Part shown: positions 1 to 9,710 of the stretch, piece after piece
Numbering within the stretch: position 1 is the stretch's first letter
Layout of the letters: each line of letters opens with the position of its first letter
Origin: a virus
Virus record (IMG/VR): IMGVR_UViG_3300037247_002298
Location: 1 to 48,049 of that record
Reading direction: 5' to 3' (one strand)
DNA length: 48,049 nt
The notes under the pieces: generated by a model
Told to the model about the DNA's origin: nothing
Seen by the model: only the letters and a program-made list of their open reading frames with translations
Database searches by the model: none
Program-made: the position numbers and the translations under genes

Positions 1-1
1 A

Positions 2-91
2 AAGGAAATGAATGAAGAGTTGAAGCGTTTGCAAGGACTTTGTGAAAAAAACAAAATAGAATACAAGAACAAAGAAAAAAAATCTAAATAA
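2..91 (+). CDS. C-terminal end of a truncated lysine-rich protein
   Basis: The reading frame is open from the left edge to a TAA at 89-91 and encodes about 29 residues, very rich in Lys and Glu. An ATG at position 8 could also start a 27-residue peptide, but the frame continues upstream of it, so this is more likely the tail of a gene cut by the window edge. It converges on the fibre gene that ends at 97. No function can be assigned. Confidence 0.4.
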   Translation, partial: KEMNEELKRLQGLCEKNKIEYKNKEKKSK

Positions 92-98
92 TTTTTTT
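92..98 (+). terminator. T-run terminator
   Basis: Seven consecutive T follow the stop codon of the truncated plus-strand gene. Archaeal transcription commonly ends at such T-runs. The site lies between two convergent genes. Confidence 0.35.
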
Positions 99-2658
99 AA
101 TCTAATTTCATAGATGTTCTAAAGAATCTTTCTTCAGTACCAAAGCCAGTATTACATCCAAAGAAATATCCAAATTCTTCAGCATATGCTATCTCAGATC
201 TGGCATTTGATACACCTATAGTATCACCTACTCTGAAATTACTTATAGGAAAATTTTTCCATGTCAAACCATCATTGGATGCCCAAAATATTTTGGGAGA
301 TGAAGTGCCATCAATATTAGTTCCAATTACAACCCACAATGATAAATCAGGTGCCCACACAATATCCTCCATAGCTCCATCAGACTCTGGAGGAGTTTGG
401 TTAACCCATGTGACAAAATCATCAGAAAATTCAACTCTGACACTACCTGGACCTAAACCACATGCACCAAATTTCTGTTGTCCTTCAGACCAAATAATTC
501 TTCTAGGAAGTCCAAGTGCTGAATCATTGGTAAAAGGACCACTCCATGTTATTCCATCAGGTGAAGTTATGTGCTCACTATTGGCACCTGTACCATTCTG
601 TTTAACATAATATGTGGCCATACTTGGAGAAAAGACAATTCTACTCCATGTAGCAAATGCAACTAATGGTGCAGGTGTTACTCTGCGTGTCCAAGAACTT
701 CCATCAGGAGAAGTGTAAACTTCATGAGTTGCATCAAACTTAGATAATCCTACAAATAGCTGATCTTCTTCAGACCAAACTACATCTGAAAAATTCTGAC
801 CAAGATTGCTAAAATCAAGAGTAACATTGCTGAAACTTGTTCCTCTATCTGTTGAAACTTGCATTGAAAATGATGCAGAGGTTGATGATGCTATTGTTCT
901 GATTACAACCAATGTTCCATTAGTGCCAAGATTAGGTGCATAAGCCAATCGACCATAACCAAGATTGCTAGTTAGTGAAGTAGCACTTGACCATGTTGCA
1001 CCATAATTATCTGAAAATGCACCTCCTTTAGTTGCATTACTTACCCCAACGATGACCAATCTTCCAACTCGATTGGCAGCATTTGTTGGAAGGTAAATCA
1101 TATTGCTCATGTTTTGTTCAGGTGGATTTCCAGTAATGTCAATTATTTCCCAAATTTTTAGATAATCTGCAGCAACACCAGCTCGACCATCATAAACCCA
1201 TGCTCCTGCTCCATCAATACCATCTGCACCTCCTCCCATGTTAGGTCCACCAGAAGTTCCAGGTGCAAATTCTTCCCAAACTTGGTCACTTGCATCTATA
1301 GTTATAGGATTGTTTGAGATTAAATGGTATAGTTGATTTGCAAACTGTGATCCTTCTTCTATTGCAACAAAAGTTTCAGATAATACTTTAGCACTTGTAT
1401 CAAAGTCTGCAGGTCTGGTTAGTGGTGCATTTCCTGCAGTAACTACTCCAATTTGCCAAAGTCCGTTTTCAGATAGTGTATCTTGATTTGTAAGTAATAC
1501 TCTATCATCTTCAACTAATGTAACACCATCAAATAATACAGAAGTAGATACAAAACTAGTAATATCTACAGTGCTTTTGGCTCTAGCTGGCAATTTCCAT
1601 GTTAATGCCCCACCTGTACTTAGTCCTGAGAATTCAAAGATACTTGCAAAAGTATACAGAGCATCAAAGCCTGTCAAGTTTGCAGGAGTTGTTACTGATA
1701 CGATTCTAACTTCTACTGTAACATCAGTTACAGGAGTGAAGATAATTTCATTTTTTGGTTGGTTGATTGCCAATGTTGCTGAATCCATTTTTGTTCTTCT
1801 TCCCAATTCAGTAGCATTTGTAATGTCAAACCAAACCATTTCAACATCATTTGTACCACTAAATAACGGAGCAACTGCTGCACTCAAAAAATATGTTTTA
1901 CCTGAAATTAATTCAAAGATTCCATCTAATTGTCCTGCACCTGTTTGCAATACAATTAATCCATCAGCACCTGTTGGAGGAGTGTTTGTATCATATTCTA
2001 TATGATCATTTACTGCAATGTTTGTAGTTTGATCTGCAGCAATTGCAGCTGAAATAAATGTGCCAGTGTCGCCACCATTTCCTCCACCTCCAGCTACTGA
2101 ACCACCAACGATTCTCCATTTTGTAGTGGTGATATCAAAAACTAAAGTTATTGCCATGTTGAATTCAAGTGTAAAATCATTAGTGTCAGGAGTGAGAATT
2201 GTATTGTCAGTAGCAGCTGCTGTATGTTGGATTGTAATTGTATTTCCAAAAATATTATACAAAGTAAGTCGCTGTCCAGGACGCTGTGATCCAGTAATAG
2301 TAGTTAGAATTCCACTGGTTCCAGAACTGAGTGCTACTATTCTATCAGTTGAGACTTGAGATAATGCAGTACCTGAACCATCAGATAGAAGATCAATGAT
2401 GTTTGTTCCCACATCAAGTAATGCTGTCTGCAGATCAAATCCAATGTTTCCTCTAAATAATGCACCCTGAAGATTTGCCTTTCTCTGATCAGAGCCAGCT
2501 TGCGAAATATTTGCAATACCACTCTGGTCTGAAAAGTGAACACTTCCTAAATTGTAAGAATTTTGCTGGGTTGCTGCTGCATATACTTCGTCATCAAACT
2601 CTTTTTGATAAACAGTATCCTTGGAGCTATCAGAAAAGGAGCGCGCTTTTCCTACCAT
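97..2658 (-). CDS. Tail tip/receptor-binding protein with Asp-box propeller
   Basis: 853 residues, last gene of the tail operon, with its ATG immediately after the tail-hub gene. Around residues 355-465 there is a module common in phage fibres (DGVTL, DDRVLL, then ENGLWQ and RPADFDTS). The C-terminal third carries at least five Asp-box/BNR-like motifs (FSDNYGATW, SPDGSSW, SPDGITW, SNDGLTW and similar), the signature of sialidase-like beta-propellers. No catalytic sialidase residues could be identified, so binding of host surface glycan or S-layer is more likely than hydrolysis. A Gly-rich linker lies near residue 195. Its position at the end of the tail operon and its modular make-up support a receptor-binding role, which is inference. 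Confidence 0.7.
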   Translation of the reverse strand: MVGKARSFSDSSKDTVYQKEFDDEVYAAATQQNSYNLGSVHFSDQSGIANISQAGSDQRKANLQGALFRGNIGFDLQTALLDVGTNIIDLLSDGSGTALSQVSTDRIVALSSGTSGILTTITGSQRPGQRLTLYNIFGNTITIQHTAAATDNTILTPDTNDFTLEFNMAITLVFDITTTKWRIVGGSVAGGGGNGGDTGTFISAAIAADQTTNIAVNDHIEYDTNTPPTGADGLIVLQTGAGQLDGIFELISGKTYFLSAAVAPLFSGTNDVEMVWFDITNATELGRRTKMDSATLAINQPKNEIIFTPVTDVTVEVRIVSVTTPANLTGFDALYTFASIFEFSGLSTGGALTWKLPARAKSTVDITSFVSTSVLFDGVTLVEDDRVLLTNQDTLSENGLWQIGVVTAGNAPLTRPADFDTSAKVLSETFVAIEEGSQFANQLYHLISNNPITIDASDQVWEEFAPGTSGGPNMGGGADGIDGAGAWVYDGRAGVAADYLKIWEIIDITGNPPEQNMSNMIYLPTNAANRVGRLVIVGVSNATKGGAFSDNYGATWSSATSLTSNLGYGRLAYAPNLGTNGTLVVIRTIASSTSASFSMQVSTDRGTSFSNVTLDFSNLGQNFSDVVWSEEDQLFVGLSKFDATHEVYTSPDGSSWTRRVTPAPLVAFATWSRIVFSPSMATYYVKQNGTGANSEHITSPDGITWSGPFTNDSALGLPRRIIWSEGQQKFGACGLGPGSVRVEFSDDFVTWVNQTPPESDGAMEDIVWAPDLSLWVVIGTNIDGTSSPKIFWASNDGLTWKNFPISNFRVGDTIGVSNARSEIAYAEEFGYFFGCNTGFGTEERFFRTSMKLD

Positions 2659-5600
2659 TTAGACAAACCTCTTGACACATGTGATGTTCCTAGTAAAACC
2701 GCCTTCCCCTGTTCCAGGTGCAGTCAGATTATACTGAATGTGTTTAATGACAAGTTTTATTTTCTTTGCAGTAGGATCAGTTGTATCGTCTTGGTTGTTT
2801 ACTAATTCATCATTTTCAAAAAAGAAAGAATCTCCAAACTTTAGTGCAAACAATTCACTTCCAGCAGTTTCAATCTGGAATTGTTTTAGCTGAAACTGTT
2901 CTTTTTCCAGCTCTGTTCGTGCATCATTTAGAAGCTGCTCAAATGTCATGATGTGTGGTCTCTTTCTAAACTGACCTTCTAGATTTCTAGGAGATGTTTG
3001 ACGTGCAATTGCCAAGAGAGGTTTTGAGAAATGAAAGTCATCAAGTGTAATTGCTAGAGTCCCTCCAAAGATTTTAGCTAGACTTGTATTATCTACATTA
3101 AAGTCAAATCCATCCCCAGAAATATCAGGAGCATACCGTCCAAACTCATCATAAAAGTCTTGGATTTGGAATCCTACTATCTGTATCTCTCGAAATGCAA
3201 ATCGATTTACAATTTCTAATTCCTGTGGTAACACCAGTGATGCGATATTATTCAGTGATAGATCAAAGAATCGTGGCTTGCGTCCTCTGTAAATCTTAAA
3301 AGATGAAAGAGGAATTTTTACTGGATAAAATACATCAACAAATGGAATTTCTATGTCAGAAAATACTGTATTGTCATATCTGTCAATCATCCAAACACGA
3401 ATAGTAGTAATTCCATCTAACTTTGCACCACCTATAGTTTGATTTGTAATCTTGATGTTTCCAACTATTTCCTGTAGTTGTCCTAAATCTTCACTTTCTG
3501 TCTGGTTGAATCCTCTGGTTCCTCTGCTTGTCCATGTCATGTTTTGCGTGTCAAGAAAAGATGGTTGTAGATTGTCTTCTCCTACTGATGGTGTATCAGT
3601 GCCATACAGATTACCTACAGTAACTGATGGAGATCCAAAGTTATTTGGAGAAAATGGAACTCGCCATATAGCCCATGCACCTTTTTTGTAAAAGTCTCCC
3701 AGTGGAGTATCAGAGCCTGCATCTGTTCTTGATTGAAAGTTTGATCCAATTTGATATTTGAATTCAATTGCAGAAAAGATATTTGTTGCAAAGGGGCTTC
3801 CGTCTTTTGTTACATCTGGATGGTTTGTACTATCAGTCTCTGCAGGTTTTGGATCATAACTTTCTGATGATGAAATTGTAGAATATTGATGCAGACAGTC
3901 GACTGCCAAATCTCCTGTAACTACTGACCATGTGCCTGCTCCCTGATCAAACTGATAGATAATTGATTCATCAATGTTAACAATCTGCATGTTATCAAGA
4001 TCAGTTCCAGTATCAGCTGGTCTGTACTTTACAATCCATTCTTCACCACTCCACTCTGCAATATTATTAGAAAACGGAATTCCATTAGAATCAGTACCAC
4101 CAAAGGTATCAATACCTGTCCCATTTACAAAAACTCGTCTTCCAACAGGAAATTGGTTTGCCTGACCAGAATATGCCCAGTTGTTAGCAGCAACAGTTAG
4201 TGTGGCATCACTTGTTGCAATAAAGTCAACCCATGTTCTGAAAAATTTTGCGTTACTTGTATTATCAAGTACAACAATGTTAATGTCAAACATTGTAGCT
4301 CCAGTTGATGTAATGACTTCACTTACCTGCGATACATTGTTAGGATCAGCTGCGCAATTTGCCCACTCTTTTACTTTGTCATCAGTCCATTCACCATACT
4401 GGATAGTATCGCCAAACTCATCTGACATGTCAATTTGATCCCAGTCTGCACTAGCTCCAGGATTTGTAAAGGGCGGAGTTCCAGTAATGTCAGTATTTGC
4501 CTCATAGTGTTTGTTGTCGATGAACTTTACCTTGGAAGTTTCAAGATAGAAAATATTCTCATCCCACTGAGGTCTGAAAATAAACTGATCAACACCACTT
4601 GCATATTTTGAATGACCTGTTGGAAGTGAACCATGAGTTTGTGAGCCCCATGCTGCAACTTGTGATGCAGTAGCTGCTGCTACTCCCACATCAGTAGAGC
4701 CAATATTTACTGCAAGTGATTGGGTAATTGTTGGCAGACTTGCATCATCAGCCAAGTCATTTGTTCTGCCTCCTGAAGAAAACAAAGCAATCTCTATTGC
4801 ATTGACTGCAGATGTCTCAAAGCCGCATTCAAAATAATCTAAGACACCTCCAGAGGCTACAGAGCCGCCAAGCTTGTCAAGCATCTGGACCCATCTGTTG
4901 TATCCAGCGTCCTCAACTATTCCGTATTCAAAGTGATTTACTGTAAATTTTGGAAATCCGTTTCCAAACCCACTTACCTGATTGTACCCTATGGCATGTC
5001 CTGTAAGAACTGGTTGTCTGGAATTTCTATTGTCATTATAGCTTACTCCTATTTCTCGTGCAACTCGAAATGCATCTGCAAAGAAAAATCGCCCTGCAAA
5101 ATTAATTCGCTGCGTGTGATATTCTATTCCAATTAGATTTAACTCTAAAAGTGTCCCTTCATTTTTTGTCTGAGATGGAACAACTAACGGATTAAACTCA
5201 AAGAATCTGTCATATGTATTTCCTGCCAAGTCTTCGATTTGTACTCGAAATCTGTCAAACTGATCAATTACAGTTGGAATGGTTAGATATCCACTGCCTG
5301 CATCGTTTACAGTAATTGAAGTAACTACTCCATTTGTTATTGCAGAAGTGGCAGTAGCTCCTGTTCCAGCTCCTGTAATAGTTACAGTTGGAGCACTTGT
5401 GTATCCAGAACCGCCATCAATTACAGTAATTGAATTAATAAATCCTGCAAGAACTTTAGCTTCACCAAGTGCACCAATCCCACCACCACCACCAGTAATT
5501 GCTACGTTGGGACCACCAGAGTTTGTGATAAAATTTCCAAATGCACCTCCAAGTTTTAAAACACATTCATTGACTTGTCCAGAACCTGTATCAGTAAATG

Positions 5601-5703
5601 AGATTCCAATTACGTCATTTGTAATATCAGAAGTTGTAACATAGTCATCTGATTCATCAAACCAAGTCACAAAGAAATTTACAATATTTCCAATGTTTGC
5701 CAT
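2659..5703 (-). CDS. Tail hub/baseplate protein with GSGY repeats
   Basis: 1014 residues, starting at an ATG that overlaps the stop of the preceding gene (TAATG). It begins MANIGNIVNFFVTW. Residues about 60-150 carry two copies of a Gly-rich beta motif of the type DGGSGYTSAPTV and DAGSGYLTIPTV, known from phage baseplate and fibre proteins. The rest is Thr/Asp/Phe-rich beta structure with no motif I can name. Size and place (after tail-tube and tape-measure-like genes, before the tip protein) are those of a tail hub or tail-associated structural protein. The Gly motif recurs in the NHL protein at 26945-28138. The exact role is inferred from gene order only. Confidence 0.6.
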   Translation of the reverse strand: MANIGNIVNFFVTWFDESDDYVTTSDITNDVIGISFTDTGSGQVNECVLKLGGAFGNFITNSGGPNVAITGGGGGIGALGEAKVLAGFINSITVIDGGSGYTSAPTVTITGAGTGATATSAITNGVVTSITVNDAGSGYLTIPTVIDQFDRFRVQIEDLAGNTYDRFFEFNPLVVPSQTKNEGTLLELNLIGIEYHTQRINFAGRFFFADAFRVAREIGVSYNDNRNSRQPVLTGHAIGYNQVSGFGNGFPKFTVNHFEYGIVEDAGYNRWVQMLDKLGGSVASGGVLDYFECGFETSAVNAIEIALFSSGGRTNDLADDASLPTITQSLAVNIGSTDVGVAAATASQVAAWGSQTHGSLPTGHSKYASGVDQFIFRPQWDENIFYLETSKVKFIDNKHYEANTDITGTPPFTNPGASADWDQIDMSDEFGDTIQYGEWTDDKVKEWANCAADPNNVSQVSEVITSTGATMFDINIVVLDNTSNAKFFRTWVDFIATSDATLTVAANNWAYSGQANQFPVGRRVFVNGTGIDTFGGTDSNGIPFSNNIAEWSGEEWIVKYRPADTGTDLDNMQIVNIDESIIYQFDQGAGTWSVVTGDLAVDCLHQYSTISSSESYDPKPAETDSTNHPDVTKDGSPFATNIFSAIEFKYQIGSNFQSRTDAGSDTPLGDFYKKGAWAIWRVPFSPNNFGSPSVTVGNLYGTDTPSVGEDNLQPSFLDTQNMTWTSRGTRGFNQTESEDLGQLQEIVGNIKITNQTIGGAKLDGITTIRVWMIDRYDNTVFSDIEIPFVDVFYPVKIPLSSFKIYRGRKPRFFDLSLNNIASLVLPQELEIVNRFAFREIQIVGFQIQDFYDEFGRYAPDISGDGFDFNVDNTSLAKIFGGTLAITLDDFHFSKPLLAIARQTSPRNLEGQFRKRPHIMTFEQLLNDARTELEKEQFQLKQFQIETAGSELFALKFGDSFFFENDELVNNQDDTTDPTAKKIKLVIKHIQYNLTAPGTGEGGFTRNITCVKRFV

Positions 5704-6212
5704 TACGGAGTACCTAATCCCTGTGGATCACCACTGAATCGAAGTGTAATTACAACTCCTGCCTTTTCCTTGTATTCGCCTTCTCGAATTACTCTAGTCT
5801 GAGCTAGAACATATCCGAATGTTAAGGATGGCTGTACGTTAAACTGTGGCATGTCATCCATGCGGAGTCCAAATCTTCCCTTTGGAAAAGTAGACTGTAC
5901 TGTTTTATCTTCTTGCAACCAAGTTACAAGGTTAGCTAAATCTTGAGTAGTAGATGATGTCTGTCTTAGCTGTCCTGTTATCTGTACATCTATTCCCTGT
6001 AATCCCATGTCTTGGACTTCGTTGATTTGTCCTGCGACTCGAGGATTTTCTGGAGTTGCGTTTCTATAGTTTACTTCTGTATTGAAAACATAGCTGCCAG
6101 TTGCAATTACTGGCTGTGAGTTAAACTCTATAATGTTTACAGCAAGAGCTGCTGCCTCTGATGCGCCCTGTGCAGTAGTGGCGCGCCATATTGCAGTGTT
6201 CTCACCTGCCAT
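5703..6212 (-). CDS. Distal tail or second tail-tube protein
   Basis: 169 residues with an all-beta look (alternating Val/Thr/Ile strands, ITGQLRQTSS, FGLRMDDMPQFNV). The ATG lies inside the end of the preceding gene (11-bp overlap), so translation is coupled. In siphovirus gene order the slot between the tape measure and the tail hub is filled by the distal tail protein, and this gene occupies it. A tail-tube paralogue is an alternative. No motif distinguishes the two, so the call rests on position. Confidence 0.45.
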   Translation of the reverse strand: MAGENTAIWRATTAQGASEAAALAVNIIEFNSQPVIATGSYVFNTEVNYRNATPENPRVAGQINEVQDMGLQGIDVQITGQLRQTSSTTQDLANLVTWLQEDKTVQSTFPKGRFGLRMDDMPQFNVQPSLTFGYVLAQTRVIREGEYKEKAGVVITLRFSGDPQGLGTP

Positions 6213-7026
6213 TAAAGAACACGCTTCTCCTTCTTGGATTTCCTCGAGAATCAGTTGTGTTGCCGTTAGAATTTTGACTTTGGTAAATGTCCTGACTTGA
6301 GCGATAAGGTGATGATTGGATTATTCCAGTTGCTCCACTTGAAAACTCGAAAAGATTTCCGTTGACTTGCGATGCTCCACCGCGAAGTCCCTGCATAGTA
6401 GTTACTCTTATTTCCTGATAGCCATGACGAATTTCTTCTTGAAGTGTACGCTCATAGAAGTTCATTGTCTCAAGTCTAGCTATTCTCTTGAATCGTCTGT
6501 CAAGCCATCTTCCTGGCATCATTAGTTGATCTAGAACAAAAAGTACAGTCTCGTATACTATCAAGGCAATAATTCCGACGATACCACCTTTGGCAAGAGC
6601 ACCACCAACTTTTCCTAATTTTTTTGTAAATGCACCAAGTAAGAATTGTCCAGGATTAGTTGCTGCACGTTTTAGATTTGCAAAGTGTTCAGAAGATAAC
6701 TGATTTAGTTTTCCAACATTTCCTGTCTTGAATCGTCTTAGTAAAATTCTGTCCTTTTGTGTTTCCAAGTCCTGTTTTTTTTCTACCAGAGTTTTTTCTT
6801 TTTTCTTCTTGTCTTCTTTTTTGAGATTCTTTATCTCTTTTTCTAGGTTATCGATATCTTGTTGAATCGCTTGTTCTTCTTCATCTGTAAGTCCAGTTGA
6901 AACTTTTTTGATTCCTTGCTCGTCAGCCTTTGCAAGATTCTCACTTACTTTGGTAATTATCTCCTGGTCTTCCTCATCAATGTCAAGTTTTATCTTGATG
7001 TGAATTGTGTCTTCACGATTAGCCAA
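6202..7026 (-). CDS. Coiled-coil membrane-helix protein, probable short tape measure
   Basis: 274 residues starting at TTG inside the end of the preceding gene. Residues about 15-105 form a highly charged coiled coil. Residues about 140-170 form a hydrophobic segment preceded by a Gly/Ala-rich stretch (VGGALAKGGIVGIIALIVYE). The tail end is Ser/Asn/Gly-rich and basic. Coiled coil plus membrane segment, located between neck/tube genes and the hub gene, is the usual profile of a tape-measure protein, though 274 residues is very short for one. If the assignment is right, the tail is short. Alternatives are a tail chaperone or a membrane-penetrating tail component. Confidence 0.45.
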   Translation of the reverse strand: MANREDTIHIKIKLDIDEEDQEIITKVSENLAKADEQGIKKVSTGLTDEEEQAIQQDIDNLEKEIKNLKKEDKKKKEKTLVEKKQDLETQKDRILLRRFKTGNVGKLNQLSSEHFANLKRAATNPGQFLLGAFTKKLGKVGGALAKGGIVGIIALIVYETVLFVLDQLMMPGRWLDRRFKRIARLETMNFYERTLQEEIRHGYQEIRVTTMQGLRGGASQVNGNLFEFSSGATGIIQSSPYRSSQDIYQSQNSNGNTTDSRGNPRRRSVFFNGR

Positions 7027-7486
7027 AGAGTTTTGTAGCCTCCAAGTAATTTTGAATTTCTTGAGTTAGTTTGGCTTTGAACCTTGGATATCCTTTTTGA
7101 AGACCATTTTCAAAAATATGTTTAGCTTCTATTCCGCTAACAAAGTGTCCCTTTGAAAAAAATCGAACTCCTCTGAGAACCCATGAAAGTGCTTTTTTGA
7201 AAATAGGTTTTATAAAATGTCGCTTTGTTCCTTCCTCAAACCACAAATCAAGTGGCACGTTATTTTTTCCCTTAAAGTCAACCCAAATCCACAGATAATT
7301 TCCATCAAAATCAGAATGAAGACTATTGATGTATCGTGGAGGCATCTCTTTATGCATGGCCTCTTGGCGAATTGCTTCGACAATTGTTTCATTTGCAATT
7401 TCTACAATTTTATGTTCAAGATACTCTTGTATGCGAAAAGCAAGTGACTGAGTACGCAATGCAGAAAAATATAGATTATCTACCAT
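7019..7486 (-). CDS. HK97 gp10-like neck/tail-completion protein
   Basis: 155 residues; the ATG overlaps the preceding stop (TAATG). The centre contains an EEGTKRHFIKP block followed by a basic ALSWVLRG-RFFSKGHFV stretch and a final helix. This matches the pattern of the HK97-gp10/tail-completion family, where an E-x-G-T turn is followed by a proline-containing strand and a K-rich hairpin. Such proteins cap the tail at the neck. Its place next to the tube-like gene agrees. The family call is by eye. Confidence 0.6.
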   Translation of the reverse strand: MVDNLYFSALRTQSLAFRIQEYLEHKIVEIANETIVEAIRQEAMHKEMPPRYINSLHSDFDGNYLWIWVDFKGKNNVPLDLWFEEGTKRHFIKPIFKKALSWVLRGVRFFSKGHFVSGIEAKHIFENGLQKGYPRFKAKLTQEIQNYLEATKLFG

Positions 7487-7911
7487 TAGGACACCGTTAT
7501 TGTGTCAGTTGTGATTCTGAATCGTACTCGAAAAATTAAACCACCTTCAACTGGTTTTACAATGTTAAAGTCAGGAAGTTGAGCAGTTGCTGTAATTGTG
7601 GCATCGGCACCACCACCTCTTGGTTCAGAAATAATTGAAAATGTTGTAGAGGGAAGATTACCATCAGCATCAAGTTCTATTAAATCATTGAAGAAGGAAA
7701 TTTCAGGAGTGGTTAACAGTAAAGTAGCATCAAAGAAATGATCTCCTTTGCCATAGAAATATTGGACACCACCATCAGTTGTTGGCTCTCGGGCTTCTGG
7801 TCGTCCTAGATGAAAATCAAGCTCCTGGAGCATGATGAATCTATTAGCACCAACATCTAGCTTTAGATTTTGTGCATTGACAAGTTCTGCAATTTCACCG
7901 ATATTAGCCAC
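7486..7911 (-). CDS. Putative major tail-tube protein
   Basis: 141 residues of beta-strand character, starting at GTG. The start is fixed by the late-type promoter centred 28.5 nt upstream (7934-7943), which predicts a leaderless transcript. The C-terminal half (GGLIFRVRFRITTDTITVS) alternates hydrophobic and polar residues as in tail-tube barrels. It heads the tail operon that runs down to position 97. Having its own strong promoter fits a protein made in many copies. No diagnostic motif was found, so the role is inferred from size, composition and order. Confidence 0.45.
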   Translation of the reverse strand: MANIGEIAELVNAQNLKLDVGANRFIMLQELDFHLGRPEAREPTTDGGVQYFYGKGDHFFDATLLLTTPEISFFNDLIELDADGNLPSTTFSIISEPRGGGADATITATAQLPDFNIVKPVEGGLIFRVRFRITTDTITVS

Positions 7912-7933
7912 AGTAAAAGGCTGATTTTTGGAA

Positions 7934-7943
7934 TTAAGGTATT
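7934..7943 (-). promoter_or_regulatory. Late-type promoter for the tail operon
   Basis: TTAAGGTATT on the plus strand (AATACCTTAA read on the minus strand): BRE-like AATACC plus a TATA-like element. Its centre lies 28.5 nt before the GTG at 7911, so the message is probably leaderless. Confidence 0.7.
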
Positions 7944-7948
7944 ACGCT

Positions 7949-9265
7949 CTATTCAAAGAGCATTAAAACGCCATCTTCAAATTCCATCTCAACACCATCC
8001 TCAAATGCCATGATGATATCCTGATCAGTAGAAAATGCTGATGGTCCCGTAAGATTTCCACGAAGGGAGAATTTTACCAGTTCTTCATTTTCTGCTATTT
8101 TGTCTATACTTGTAATGTTGACTAGAAGGTTTTCTATAAGCGTGACTGGAGGAACCTCAGTATTATTGGTATTATGAACAAAATTAACTGTACCAAGTTC
8201 CCCATTATTTTGAGGAAGAAAAATTTGGCTAAGAGAATTTAATGTCTGAGGAGTAATGTCACTTTTTTTAAGAAACATCTGGCAAGTGAACTGTCCTCCA
8301 AAAGAACCTCTAAAGAAATTTGGAATCGCTGTAGTATCAGGTGAATCAGTTGTAACATATGGAATATTTTTCCATCCCTGTACAATCTGAACTCTCTGAG
8401 TTTCGGTATAGATGAAATCAGTTAATGGTAACAAATCACCAGATGAACCTGAAACTTGGAATGCCAAAACTCCCCCATATCCCAAAAAGACTTCTTCAGT
8501 AGTAGCTACAATTCTGGTTAGTGTAAATCTCAGGGTTCTGACAAGCATTGGATCATCAGGGAAAAAGGTATCATCTCTTGTCCAATCAGTATTTGTTCTA
8601 AAAAATTCCCCAGTTGTTGTAGATGGAGAAAAAGATGTCTTGAGAATTCTTATTACTTCACCAGTCATTTGTTGCATTAAATCAATCCAAACTGAGAATT
8701 GATCAGGGTTAGCATCAATAACTTGTAAGAAACATGTCACCTCAAAGATGTCAGACTGCTCAAAGAACTTTGGATGCTCTACAACAATTTCATTTCCTAA
8801 TGCATTTATCTTTTGAACTGTAACTGCTTTTGCAACTTTGTTTCCTGGTACCTGGTCTCTGTCAAAAAACTTTACAGTCTCATTCATATCACCAACTACG
8901 GTTTTGGATAGTTCTCCAGTTAGTGCCCAATTGTTAAATAATAATTCCCTTATTGTCTGAGCTTGCGAAGTTGCAGTAGTAGTACTTGCTTCATTAGAGG
9001 CAGGTCCTGTACCATCTCCATTAATAGCTGATACTCTATACACTGCATTATCTTGTGCAGCGAGTGTTGTGTCACTAAATGCAGTTAGTGTATTTGCAGT
9101 GTCTGCAACTAGTGTTGCAAATCCTGCGCCATTAAGATCTCGTTCTATAAAATATCCCGTAATTGCAGAACCACCATCACTGATAGGAGTGGTCCAACGA
9201 AGCTCAGATGTAGTAGAGTTTGTAGCATCTGCCGATAAATCAAGAGTAACACTAGGAACTGCCAT
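7949..9265 (-). CDS. Virion protein with N-terminal fibronectin type III domain
   Basis: 438 residues from an ATG just after the preceding stop. Residues about 1-95 form a fibronectin type III domain (TSELRWTTPISDGGSAITGY, then VYRVSAINGDGTGPAS), frequent on phage tail and capsid surface proteins. The remainder is a larger beta-rich domain without a recognised motif. The C-terminus has a tandem repeat of acidic MAFEDGVEMEFEDGVLMLFE type. It may be the tail-tube protein with an Ig-like decoration, or a neck or tail-terminator protein. The FN3 domain is clear; the structural role is inferred from the neighbours. Confidence 0.6.
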   Translation of the reverse strand: MAVPSVTLDLSADATNSTTSELRWTTPISDGGSAITGYFIERDLNGAGFATLVADTANTLTAFSDTTLAAQDNAVYRVSAINGDGTGPASNEASTTTATSQAQTIRELLFNNWALTGELSKTVVGDMNETVKFFDRDQVPGNKVAKAVTVQKINALGNEIVVEHPKFFEQSDIFEVTCFLQVIDANPDQFSVWIDLMQQMTGEVIRILKTSFSPSTTTGEFFRTNTDWTRDDTFFPDDPMLVRTLRFTLTRIVATTEEVFLGYGGVLAFQVSGSSGDLLPLTDFIYTETQRVQIVQGWKNIPYVTTDSPDTTAIPNFFRGSFGGQFTCQMFLKKSDITPQTLNSLSQIFLPQNNGELGTVNFVHNTNNTEVPPVTLIENLLVNITSIDKIAENEELVKFSLRGNLTGPSAFSTDQDIIMAFEDGVEMEFEDGVLMLFE

Positions 9266-9267
9266 GA

Positions 9268-9672
9268 CTATGTAGTACTATTGTTTGTGAATCCCGTAAT
9301 TTGACTCGTCAATCCAAAAGTTAAATCACCAGATAATCCACTAGGATTCTTTTTTCCATAGGTTTCCATAATATAGTCCTGTACAGATTTTTTAGATATT
9401 TTTGTCATTTCCATCATTTCTGTTTTCATTGGGTTTTGAAACTGATTGAAAAATGATGCTGCCAATTGAGCTGCCAAAGAAACTAATTCTGGATCATCAT
9501 CTGTACCAGTTACTGGTACTGTTGCATGAAGTCTTATCTGATTTACAACATAGTTATCAGCAGAATTTCTAGCTGTGTTTATTTTAATATTTGAATCATC
9601 ATTACTACGAGCAATATTTAGAAAATCCTTTGTCTCATTTAGAGTAGAGAAGGTTTGATCTGGAGTTGACAA
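9268..9672 (-). CDS. Putative head-tail connector protein
   Basis: 134 residues, TTG start set by the promoter at 9696-9705. The N-terminal half is helical (LNETKDFLNIARSNDD), the middle is helical (LVSLAAQLAASFFNQF) and the C-terminus is Gly/Ser/Thr-rich. Size and helical character resemble gp6/gp15-type connector proteins that sit under the portal, and the FN3 virion protein follows. No firm family match could be made. Confidence 0.35.
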   Translation of the reverse strand: MSTPDQTFSTLNETKDFLNIARSNDDSNIKINTARNSADNYVVNQIRLHATVPVTGTDDDPELVSLAAQLAASFFNQFQNPMKTEMMEMTKISKKSVQDYIMETYGKKNPSGLSGDLTFGLTSQITGFTNNSTT

Positions 9673-9695
9673 TAAATTAAAACATGTTTTTCAAA

Positions 9696-9705
9696 TAAAG
9701 GTATT
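9696..9705 (-). promoter_or_regulatory. Late-type promoter
   Basis: TAAAGGTATT on the plus strand, the complement of AATACCTTTA, centred 28.5 nt before the TTG at 9672. Confidence 0.7.
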
Positions 9706-9710
9706 TTTTA

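Noticed and set aside
97-2658. Active sialidase
   Set aside because: Asp-box motifs are present, but no arginine triad or other catalytic set was visible; such boxes also occur in non-enzymatic propellers.
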